Both the position numbers and the translations under genes were made by a program. The notes under the pieces were generated by a model, which saw only the letters and a program-made list of their open reading frames with translations, ran no database searches and was not told the DNA's origin. Positions 11,323 through 20,755 of a stretch of 64,000 bases of DNA are shown here, piece after piece (position 1 is the stretch's first letter; each line of letters opens with the position of its first letter). The DNA lies in contig CM050449.1 of NCBI GenBank assembly GCA_027563935.2, positions 54,329,949 through 54,393,948 of the forward strand, read 5' to 3'. This DNA is from Costus lasius. Its lineage: Eukaryota; Streptophyta; Magnoliopsida; Zingiberales; Costaceae.

Positions 11323-11475
11323 TGGGACAAATGAAGTCTAAGCTTGGAGCGTGGACCAATAGGCCTGCAAGCCCAATGGGCTTGAAGCCCAGTTGGGGCG
11401 TGAGGCCTAATGGGCCCCGAGGCCCAATGGGCCGTCAGCCCTAATGGGCCATGACAATAAGCTGCATGGCCCAAT
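11323..11475 (+). promoter_or_regulatory. Cluster of GGCCCA/TGGGCC (site II-like) motifs in D1 U3
   Basis: About ten hits to TGGGCY on either strand in 150 bp, several as the inverted pair GGCCCAATGGGCC. TGGGCY is the site II element bound by plant TCP factors. The same cluster is present at 58585-58760 and, complemented, at 3337-3447. A regulatory role is inferred. Confidence 0.45.
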
Positions 11476-11487
11476 AGACATCATGGT

Positions 11488-11745
11488 GAATTAAATGCTA
11501 TATTTAATTATGGGAATTAAATTCTGTATTTAATTCTGTAATTAATTCTGAGTTTAATGATGAATTTAATTCTGAATTTAATTTCAAATTTAATTCTGAA
11601 TTTATAGAGTCATGCTATTAATTGCCATTATATTCAAAGTTTTAATGGGTCATTATGAGGCTTTAATTCAGAGTTTAATTCTATAATTAATTTTAAATTT
11701 AATTCTATAATTAATGACGAATTAACTCAGACATTAATTCTGAAT
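11488..11745. repeat. AT-rich degenerate short tandem repeat in D1 U3
   Basis: Irregular repetition of words like TTTAATTCTG and TAATTCTGAA. The same block is at about 58772-59012 in the 3' LTR with different copy number. It lies just upstream of the TATA box. Confidence 0.75.
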
Positions 11746-12245
11746 TTATTTCAAAATACCAAAGGTTACCATGATTTCTATTAAAGGATGGGTTGAGAGG
11801 GTTTTGCGCCTATGCTATGCGACTTCATTCTTTGGAAGAATTTCTCCTAGGCGCCTCTCCTCTCTTCTTCCCTCTCCTCTGGGCGACTGCAAGGTTGGAC
11901 CTTGGCAGCGTTTTTCCATCATTCTATACCTCTTGGCGCATTCTCTATCAGAGGGTGGCGCAAGCTCTTGAGGATTTCTCGCATAGGCATGGATCTTCTT
12001 CCCGAGGCTAGCACCGGGCATGGAAGAAGATAACTCCAGCGTCAGCTGTGTGCAAGACTGCAGAGGGCGAACATTTGGGTGCCTGCATCACATCCTTTAC
12101 TTTATTTCAAGCTATCATCTCTAACTCACCGTGTCGATTCCTTCGCATGACTCGATCTTCTGGGTTTTTGGTACTGGCCTATTTAGGGGATTGCTTCCGC
12201 TGTGCATGTCTTTAAAATTTTAAAATCCCCGGGGTTTCCCAACAG

Positions 12246-12257
12246 TGGTATCAGAGC
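12246..12257 (+). other. D1: primer-binding site, tRNA initiator-Met
   Basis: TGGTATCAGAGC one base after the LTR end. The spacing and text are as in BARE/Angela-type copia elements. Confidence 0.9.
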
Positions 12258-12532
12258 TAACTTGCGAAACTCAAACGGTGATTTTATGCTTTGATTGTAT
12301 GCTCACATGGCATCTTGATGGGGGTGGGAATCATGCAAGCATTCAAACATCGTATTTTGAAAACATTTGCTATTTAGGATATAACTATGAAAACCCATTT
12401 AAACTAACGCTTTTGCACCATAGTTTTTTTGTAATTTTATAATAAGAAAATCGAAATTAAACATGCTGTTCTAGGAAAGCGGTAAATCTATTCATGCAAT
12501 TGTAAGAATGCGATAAATGACAAAATTGTAAA

Positions 12533-14392
12533 GAATGCTCACCTTGCGGCCCTTGAGAATGGAAGGGCCAACCTTCCCGTTCTTCACCGGTCCAATGGTG
12601 GAACAACACGAAGTAGGGCCCTATGAGCTTACATCCATGGCATTACAGCATCCCACACATGTGTAGGTGAGTGAGTGATAAAAGGTTAAATGTCTTTACA
12701 AGCAAAACTTCAAGAGGGAGGTTAGGCCTCCTAGTTCTCTTGCCTAACAAAGAATAGACTAAGCTATTTAGAGAGAGCGGGAACTTGCACCAAGATGGAC
12801 CTCCATTCCATACGCCATAATCCTACAATAATTAAGCAAGAGTGTAGAGACGTGTTCTCCATTATGCATAGGAACAAAATAGGGAAGGAAGGACTTAGCT
12901 GAGTTGGCAAGCAAGCAAGCTGAGAGTTGGCGTGAACCCTCGGCTCCCGTCGGCTGGGAGGGGGATCACCGGAATAGTAATTCCGGCTGCAGCTCTCGCG
13001 TCGTTGATGGTTGTAGAGGCGAGGGGAAGGACGGCCAGCAGAACTCGAGGCTGCAGGGAGGAGACAGGCGCTGGTGACGAGCAAGATCAGGAGTAGGGGC
13101 GAACTGGTTTGGGCGGTGAGCCTCCTCCGGTGGCACCGTCGGCTGGCGGTGATTGTAGGATGCGAGGACCTTCGTCGTCGACGCTTTCCGACGAGTTCTA
13201 ATGGTCAGAGGCTGCGCCTGGGCGTTGGAAGACAGGCGGCGATAGCGCTGCACTGCTTCCGCCAGGAAATGCGGCTAGGAACAGGGGTGGCCGGCGTCCA
13301 TCGTACGCTACACGAATGCCCGATCTGCTACAACTGAAGGCTCCTCAGGTCAGGGCAAACTCGTGGCCGAAGTTTGGGAGCAAGCGGTGGCCGGTCGGAG
13401 GCGATCGACGTCAAACAGTTGGAGGAGGCGAAAACAGGGGCGGAAGGCTGGGCGTCACCGGAAATCTCCCGATTCCGGCGATCCAGCCGTCGGATGGAGA
13501 GATCCTTCCGACTGTGGGTTCGTCCGGAGGAGAAGAAGGCGTGGTCAAGATTTCAGCTCGATCCGCTTCCTGGATCGGCAGCACGATAGTGACGACGCGG
13601 CAGAGGTGTGTTACTTGCGTGATGGGTTGATGCAGCAGGATAGAACTTCCAAATCCATGGAAGTTTAGAGAACAAGAGGAGATCCCAAATCCATGGGAGA
13701 TTAGAGGAGGGAAGATCCCAAATCCATGGGAGAACAAGAAGCTAAAGCATCAATTTCATTTTCAAAATCTGGTCTACTCGATTACATGGGAGAATACATC
13801 TTTATAGGCAAGTCTTGTTGCTGTGAATCTCTAAACCTTCTAGCCGTTGGTTGCAGTCCCCAACGTTTACTTCTCTTTCTGGCAAGCTGCAACTTCTGTC
13901 TTCCATGCTTTCAAATTAGCAGCTTCCTGCATTTGCTTCAATGACTGAAAGCGGAGAGATTGACCAAAAATTCTTCTTTGAGCTAGGCACGTAAACAAGC
14001 TGGAATCAACTTGTCACTCTTGATGTCTTGTAGGCTCCATTGGGCTTCTTCTTTGGGCTGGTCTTCAACTCTTTTTGCCTGCTGAATTTAAGCTTCATCT
14101 TTGGGCTAGATGAAGTCTTGGCTTGAGCTTAAGTTGAGCTTGAGCTGAATTTTCTTTGACTTGAACTAGCTTGAGCTTACCAAAATAAGATGCAAATTTG
14201 TCCTAAACTACCATGATGCATGATTACATTAATAATGTTTACAATGCATAAAATGAGATGCATGCTAATTTAAAATTATCTAATCTAAGATGCCATGCTA
14301 TGCAATGCAAGGTAAATGGAGTGTTAGGAGTTTAGGGTAACCTTAAACTCCACTTGTACCTCCTTGGATCGTGGCGCCTGACTACATCACAT
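12533..14392 (-). mobile_element. Unidentified LTR-like insertion in D1 leader
   Basis: Base composition changes sharply: 12900-13600 is GC-rich and codon-like on neither strand, with AT-rich text on both sides. On the minus strand the order is AT-rich stretch, TATA-like CCTATAAAGATG (about 13797-13808), then a GC-rich leader, as in an LTR with U3-R-U5. Possible ends are TGTAAAG (12533) and ATCACA (14392), but no target duplication is visible and no partner copy is in the window. Short repeats 'gatcccaaatccatgggaga' occur at 13679-13732. The open frames here are not recognisable. The borders are guesses. Confidence 0.3.
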
Positions 14393-15474
14393 CTGAAATT
14401 TTTTGAAAATTTGTATATGCATATGGTTTTTCTCAGTAGGAAAAATTATAAGTTTTTCATTCCAAACATATATTATATTTCTTTGGTTTTTTGCTTTCTT
14501 CACATGGTTAGATAGACTCATATGTGAGTGAATTAATTTCTCCCCATGCTTATAGGATAGGCCTACAGTATGTGACTTGTCGAAGATTATGGGGCATGGT
14601 GATTGTCCTAGTCTTGGCAGAGTAAGGATTGCAAGGGTAGGTGGCAAGCGTGCTTGGAGCATGCATGCACCACTTGTAGACTCCCGAGAGAAACGAAAAA
14701 TCCTAGATTTGTTAACGGACGTTGTGGTTGAAAGACATGTTTTCTAAGAAACTAAAACTGAGGTTTTATGTTTTCATGAGCATATAGAAAAGCATGAGAT
14801 AGATATCTTGATTGTGCATCGTGTTGTGGTCATAGTCAAGCCCCTTGTATGCCTGTGATGTATTTATGTGAGGCTTGTGTGCCGCTTTTTCTTTTTGTTT
14901 TGTAAATGCACAAAGAAGATTAAGGGTGCATCCCTCATGAAGAATGCATCTTGGCGCATCAACCATGATGGCGCATCTTGCTAGGTGGCGCAAGTAAGGG
15001 CATGGCCGAACCGTAGGGTTCGTGAGCTATCCCTCTTAGCACAAGCATGATGGCGCATCATGCTTGGAGGAGCCACCAAGGTCTTGGCCGAACCCTAGGG
15101 TTTGTGTGCTATGCCCTGGTGTGGAGGACCTTTGAGCCACACTTGAAGATAAAGCTTAGTGGCGGCTAGGTTAGGTCTGGTTGGGGCTTGTCACCTAGGT
15201 CAAGCATTGAACATCCTTTGACATGTGATGGTTCAATGTGTTGATTAGTCTATGAGCACATCACTTATTTACTGCTTTCCATATCTGCATAAGCATGCCT
15301 GGATGTGTTTTATCATTTTGTTATCACTATAGGATTACATGCCTGTAATGTTAGACAAAAGATAAAACTAAGAAGATGAGACCTCAAAAAGAACCCTCAA
15401 AATAATATCAAGTCTGTAGCCCTCTAACACGTAGCCCTCGTCAAGCTATCGATCAGTGCTGTTGTGCACTATTT

Positions 15475-15810
15475 CCCACCCTTGTGGGACACACCCACTT
15501 ATCTTTAGAAGGCATGTGGTGGCAATGGTTTCCCCAGTCCTGTTAAAAACCTGGGCGTGCCTTTGCAAGGAAACTCGTTGGCCCTGGCATAACGGTCAGG
15601 TTAGACTTGACTAGTTTTTCATATGTGGTGGCCACAAGATGGAACTCTAGAGGCAGTCTCGATAAGATAGGGTTTTGTGTTGTTCCAGCCCTCGCTGGGC
15701 ACAAAATGCTTGAATTGTCTTGAGAAGGGGAATTGCCTTGGTGCAATCGGCTGGCATGCCCACCTTAATAAGCATGAGTCACTTTGTGCATCTCATCCCA
15801 CCCTCGTGGG
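15475..15810 (+). promoter_or_regulatory. D1 leader: three spaced RNA hairpins
   Basis: Five-base-pair hairpins at 15475-15488 (CCCAC/GTGGG), 15685-15698 (CCAGC/GCTGG) and 15797-15810 (CCCAC/GTGGG), loops CCTT, CCTC, CCTC. Start-to-start spacing is 210 and 112 bp, almost the same as in B (209 and 115). The stems of the second and third differ between families with paired changes. Probably part of the packaging or translation-control structure of the genomic RNA (inference). Confidence 0.65.
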
Positions 15811-15985
15811 ACGTGAAGCCTCATGTGAAATAAGGATCCCATCTCACTAGGAAATCTCAGATTTCCCAATTGACTTTATGGGTTATCAATTCGATGAAAA
15901 TAGTGGGAGTCATGATCATTTAATGCAAGTCTATATTAAATGATTCGAAGTAGTACTAATCCGCTATCTTGGCTGTTGTAGATCA

Positions 15986-16301
15986 ATGGCTACGAACAAT
16001 AGCAGATGGTCACTGCGATCTATCCTGGAAAGGGATAAGTTGGTTGGATCCAACTTTATGGACTGGTAGCAGAACTTGAGAATGGTCCTCAAGCTCAAGA
16101 GGAAGCTATATGTCCTTGAGTAGCCTATTGCTGAGCCACTTCCATGCTTGGCCTCAGTGGCTGAGAAGGATGCTTTTAATAAGCATCAGGTAGATACTTT
16201 GGAGGTTGCTAATTTGATGTTAACCAACATATCACCTGAATTATGAGGGCAATATGATCGAAATAGTGCTTTTGTGAATATTTATAATCTAAGGCAGCTC
16301 T
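15986..16301 (+). pseudogene. D1: gag N-terminal fragment
   Basis: Begins ATGGCTACG and reads 'MATNNSRWSLRSILERDKLV', then 'RMVLKLKRKLYVLE', aligning with the A/B gag start ('LLEREKFAGPNFSDWFGHLK', 'KAERKLYVLE'). Three in-frame stops are present in about 105 codons. At 16301 the frame is cut by solo LTR D2. gctct (16297-16301) and gctcc (54401-54405) are the target duplication with one mismatch. The copia gag-pol resumes after 54400. Confidence 0.85.
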
Positions 16302-16884
16302 TGTTGGTGTATATGCCCTGAGACCTAGTATTGGTCCATTTTTGTACTACTTAATTATGATATTTATATATCATTCTAGCATTGTCATTATCAATGTTTG
16401 TCTACATCTGCGATTGTGTACATACATGATAATATCCCTGGAGACATATTGGATCTGTGCTCAAATGTTTGTCCCCAGTCAATGTACCTGAGTGGATATG
16501 GGACATCTCTAGTACTTGTGAGACTGGTATATGGGCTGGTTATGCACGAGATGCTAATGCAGACATATGAGTATATTAGTGGTGGATGTACTGGACAGAC
16601 CCGCTGTGAGGCAATGACTTGGTGTCATGAGTCATCCTCACAAGTGACGGGAGATGCATTGATCCCTTGACTTGAGGTCATTGACCATTCTATATGGTTA
16701 GGGACATGCTTTGATACAACCTAACACCTCACTGCAATTGGGAGGAAATAACGGTTGTCATTAAGCATGTCACGACCCATATGAGAAGGTCAATGGACAG
16801 ATTGAGGATTTGCCCCTTCCTAAAGGAAGCATGATATCCATAGAGCTCCTCTATGGTTCTTTGACTAAAAGTGTATGGCTATAC
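16302..16884 (+). mobile_element. D2: solo copia LTR, left part
   Basis: Starts TGTTGGTGTATATGCCCTGAG without a preceding polypurine tract, so it is an insertion rather than D1's own 3' LTR. It matches the first 580 bp of the D-family LTR. It is broken at 16884 by element C and continues after 53078. Total length of the two parts, about 1.9 kb, equals a complete LTR. Confidence 0.88.
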
Positions 16885-18792
16885 TGATGACTCTAAATTT
16901 CATAGTGTTTTTCATACTTATTTGGTAGTCTTTTGAACCATAATCTTACTCTTTTGCTTTGTTTTTATACTTTTTTTTGCCAAATGCTTCGGAATCTACA
17001 CCATCTTTGGTTTTTGATCAATGTCAAATAAAAAAGGCACTATTTTGAGGTATTTTCAAGCAAAATCAAATACATGGAAGAGTTACTATCATCAAGAGGT
17101 GTCCACATAATAAATTTCACGCAAATCAGAGCAAAAGACCAAAATATGGCAATGTCGTAATATATATTACGGTACCGTTTTATGGTACAATACCGTAATA
17201 TCGGAGCACTTGCCGTATTTTGGTGGATTTTCAAATTAGAGAATTGTCTTGATTTTACGGCACTGCCATAAAGCATTACACTGCCGTAATTTGGATCGCT
17301 TCAGAACAGAGACACTTGCCGAAATTACGGTACTGTCGTAAACCATTCCACGTGCCGTATTTCCTAGGCGATTCAGATCAGAGAACTCATCCGATTTTAT
17401 GGCACGGTTGAGAAGAATTTTACGGGCCATAATTTTTACATAGGGTTCACATAACCAAAATACGGCACTGCCATAAAATATTTTATGGCCGTAATTTCTA
17501 TTCAAAAACGTGATTTTTACGGACCCGAAACTTGCGCGGACCATATCTTTTGATCCAGACCTCAAAATTGAGATCCGAAAGATGCTACAGACTTGTATTT
17601 AGGAGAAGAAGACACACAAAGTAAAAGGAGGAATTTTTATCCAGTATTGAGGGAGCAATCGATAGAGGGGCGGAATTGCTAGGGTTCATTGGTTATCAGC
17701 CTACAGAGCACCTCCGGCCACAACATTTGACAGAGAGCTTTGCCTGGTGTAGGAGAACGTGCATCTGAAGTTTCAAAGCAAAAGGATTCTGATTGGAGGA
17801 GAAATCAATGAAAGAGCCATCATAGCGCTATTCTAGGCAATTATGGGGCTGTAATTTCATTACAGCACCGTTTTGTAACTCTTCTCATCTTCATTTCGAT
17901 TCCTATTTATATAGAAACATGTTTTGTTGTTATTCCTTCATCATGGTAGCTTAATCTTTCTTTGGGACATGGGGGTGTAATCTCTTTGTTTCTTAATGAC
18001 TAGAAAACCCTAATTTTGTCAAACTAATTTTATTGTGATAATTTTACTTTTCTGATTAATTGCCCTTTAATTCTCCTTAGTTTTATAAATATCAGCATGT
18101 TTTAGAATTTTACAAAATAGACTGAGAAGTTGATTGCTTGAATTTCGGAACCCTAGGAATTATCGAGTTTGGAATTATCGTAAAAGATTAGGTTGTTCTT
18201 CGAATTATAATTCTTAGAGAAATTTAATGCCTTGTTCATTTTATGATTCTTTGAATTGAGTTAATATTTTAGACTTGATTTGATGCTGCAAGCGATTGAG
18301 TACCGAGTCGTCAGAGAACTTTGAGTAAAACTTGTGTTGAGACTCTAATGCACGAGAGTGATCTTGAGTTTCCACTTGAGGTTGTCAACTTTAGAATTCG
18401 CATGCACGAGAGTGATCCTTGAGTTCTTAGTTGATGGTTTACCTATTTTCAGCATTGAATAGGTCTTGCACGAGAGTGAAGATCGATTCTTTGTACGACT
18501 GTTTGCGCGAGAGCGAAACAATTTATTTATGAGGTAAACTATACCTTTATCATGATAAAATTGGATTGACAGACACTTATCTTAATTTAGCTATTAGAAA
18601 TTAAAGTAGATGAACCCCTAGTCCCGATCCCTTCTCTGATATTTTCTTCGTGTTCTTTTCGATAGTTTGATTCACTATTTCCCGATTGTCTAGCTAGCGA
18701 GAAATCAATTATTCAGTACTTAGCAACAAGGTCTCTGTGGTTTGATATCTATTTTATTACTTCGAGTATCCGTGCACTTACTAACACCAACA
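16885..18792 (+). mobile_element. C: 5' LTR
   Basis: Runs from TGATGACTC to GACTAACACCAACA-like terminal text (actaacaccaaca). It is 1908 bp; about 160 bp around 17480-17650 are missing from the 3' LTR. It contains repeated TTACGG/CCGTAA palindromes (17150-17500) and four GCACGAGAGTGA-type motifs (18350-18516). No gene. Confidence 0.92.
18350..18516 (+). repeat. GCACGAGAGTGA motif repeated four times, near LTR end
   Basis: Copies at 18350, 18404, 18468 and 18505 (the last GCGCGAGAGCGA). The same series is in the 3' LTR around 52637-52805 and, degenerate, in LTR E around 62952-63065. The spacers are irregular (54, 64, 37 bp), so this is not a simple tandem array. It lies 280-440 bp before the primer site, probably in the R-U5 part of the RNA. 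Confidence 0.8.
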
Positions 18793-18798
18793 AGTTTT

Positions 18799-18816
18799 TG
18801 GCACCGTTGCCGGGGA
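18799..18816 (+). other. C: primer-binding site, tRNA-Asp
   Basis: TGGCACCGTTGCCGGGGA differs by one base from the complement of the plant tRNA-Asp 3' end (TGGCGCCGTTGCCGGGGA). tRNA-Asp priming is characteristic of Athila-group elements. It lies six bases after the LTR. Confidence 0.9.
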
Positions 18817-18949
18817 CCTTGTTTTTGTTGATATTGAAGATATTGAAAGTATTTCTAGACTAGGTTTTTATTTACTATTTTTTTTGTTATTTATTTACTT
18901 ACTGTTTATTTTCTATTTTTCTTGAAATCACTTGATCTACCTACTTTGC

Positions 18950-20755
18950 ATGCGTAGGAGTCTTAGGTCAAGACCCCTTGTTCCATTGGATCCTGAAATT
19001 AACAAAACCCTTAGACTGCGCAGAAAGTTAAGACTGGAAGAAGATTTACAAGAAACATCACAGGAGATACAAGAAGATATTTTGGATATGGCGAATAACA
19101 AGTGAAGATCTTTGCGCAACTATGCTGCCCCTAATTCACAGGGAATTCATTCTAGTGTCACCAGGCCGGCTATTGATGTGAACAATTTCGAAATCAAACC
19201 AGCGTTCCTATCTATGATTCAACAAAACCAATTTGGAGGAGCACCTCTTGAAGATCCTAATATCCATTTATCTCATTTTCTTGAATTATGTGATACAATG
19301 AAAATTTATGGTGTTTCTGATGATGCACTGAAATTGAGATTGTTTACTTTTTCCCTTAGGAACCAAGCACGCGATTGGCTTCATTCACAGCCATCAAGGA
19401 CGTTCACTACTTGGGATCAGCTTTCTAACGCATTTTTGATGAAATACTTCCCGCCTAGCAAAACCATCCAACTGAGAAATCAAATTACAAATTTTGCACA
19501 AAAGGATAGAGAGTCTTTGAGTGAAGCATGGGAGCGATTTAATGACTTGCAACAGAAGTGTCCTCACCATGGCTTAGAGAAATGGGTTTTGATTCAGACT
19601 TTTTATTATGGTCTTCTTTATAACACCCGACTTACTGTTGATGCTGCTGCAGGTGGAGCCCTGATGAACAAGACGATGGAAGAAGCCTATACATTGATTG
19701 AGGAAATGGCACTAAATCATAACTAGTGGACTACTGAGAGAGGAGTTCTTTATCGCCCTCCACATGGTAAGACTGATAATGATAGCTGGCGCACATTGGC
19801 TGAGAAGGTAGATTCTCTGTGCAAACGTTTTGATACGTTTCAAATGCAAACTCATGTTGTTTCCTCTGTTACATGTCAAATTTGTAGAAATCATGGGCAC
19901 TATGCTGAAGAGTGTAAGATTGTTGGTGATAGGGGTGAGGAACAAATGAATGTAGTGGGGGATTACAATCAAAGTAGATCTAATGACCCGTACTCTAATA
20001 CCTATAATCCTGGATGGAGGAACCACCCTAACCTTTCATGGAGGAGCAATAATCATGATAATAGGCAAAATGAAAATAGGGGATTCCAAAAAAGATCTCA
20101 AACCCAGGACCAACCCCAGAAACCCACTCTAGAAGAGATGTTTACACAATTTATGGGTTTTCAGAAAAAACAGAATGATGATGCCAACGAGAATTTTAGA
20201 CAGATTAATGCTAGACTAGATGGTATTGTTGCCCACAGCAAAATGCTAGAAACACAAATTGCCTAGCAAGCTAGCACTTCATCTAGACCCCTAGGAAAAT
20301 TACCTGCCAAACCTGAACCTAACCCTAGGGAATATTGCAATGTTATCATAACTAGGAGTGGGAAACAACTAGAAGATCCTCAGGAATCTCCCGATGATGA
20401 TGATAAGGTAGAACTAAGACTTGAAACTAGTGAACCTGTGCTGGAATCACAACCTACACATGAGCAGTCCCAAACTAGTTTTTCACCTCACAAGGATGAT
20501 AAACCTAAAGGTGAATTGCCATGTAAGGTTGATGATTCTAAACCAAGTTCATCAACACCCTATAGGCCACCTGTACCCTTTCCTCAGAGGTTGGTGCAAG
20601 CAAAACTTGACAAACAATTTGGCATGTTTCTTGATGTTCTTAAAAAACTTTATATTAATGTTCCATTTACTGAAGTTTTGACTCAAATGCCAACTTATGC
20701 AAAATTTTTGAGGGAGATTTTGTCTAATAAGAGAAAGATTGATGATCATCGTACT
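18950..20755 (+). pseudogene. C: Athila-like gag, three internal stops, cut by K
   Basis: One frame starts at ATG 18950 ('MRRSLRSRPLVPLDPEINKT'), 158 bp after the LTR, as in Athila gag. It has TGA at 19103-19105 and TAGs at 19724-19726 and 20265-20267. Between the first two is a clear Retrotrans_gag domain ('NFEIKPAFLSMIQQNQFGG', 'RDWLHSQPSRTFTTWDQLSN', 'FLMKYFPPSKT'). A CX2CX4HX4C zinc knuckle (CQICRNHGHYAEEC) lies near 19880. The tail (20268-20755) is the linker to protease, including 'FPQRLVQAKLDKQFGMFLDV'. Both TAGs stand where glutamine is expected. K is inserted after gtact (20751-20755). Confidence 0.9.

Larger units (their letters stand above)
10586..12244 (+). mobile_element. D1: copia 5' LTR, truncated at its 5' end
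   Basis: Matches D1's 3' LTR (57621-59513) from its position of about 247 onward, beginning 'cacggggtgctaacg'. It ends 'tttcccaaca' directly before an initiator-Met primer site. The first part of the LTR is missing and is replaced by the minisatellite region, so a deletion or recombination removed it together with any target duplication. A degraded TATA (ctattaaagg) is at about 11779. No gene. Confidence 0.88.
12258..15985 (+). other. D1: long untranslated leader
   Basis: About 3.7 kb separates primer site and gag start, twice the 1.8-kb leaders of A and B. The excess is explained if 12533-14392 is an insertion. The remainder is D-family leader: AT-rich near the primer site, with short direct repeats such as 'gcgcatc' and 'gccgaaccctagggtt' around 14950-15110. 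The last 560 bp align with B's leader, including three hairpins and the block GGATCCCATCTCACTA. I find no gene in it. Long leaders are typical of BARE/Angela elements. Confidence 0.6.

Noticed and set aside
12764..13737. Several 60-108 codon frames in the GC-rich block
   Set aside because: High GC lowers stop frequency on all frames; no protein family or conserved motif is seen.
16302..16884. D2 as D1's own 3' LTR after an internal deletion
   Set aside because: No polypurine tract precedes it, gctct/gctcc flanks it, and copia pol with its own tract and 3' LTR follows at 54401-59513.
18350..18516. CRISPR-like array
   Set aside because: Repeats are 12 bases, degenerate, with irregular spacers, inside a plant LTR; no cas genes.
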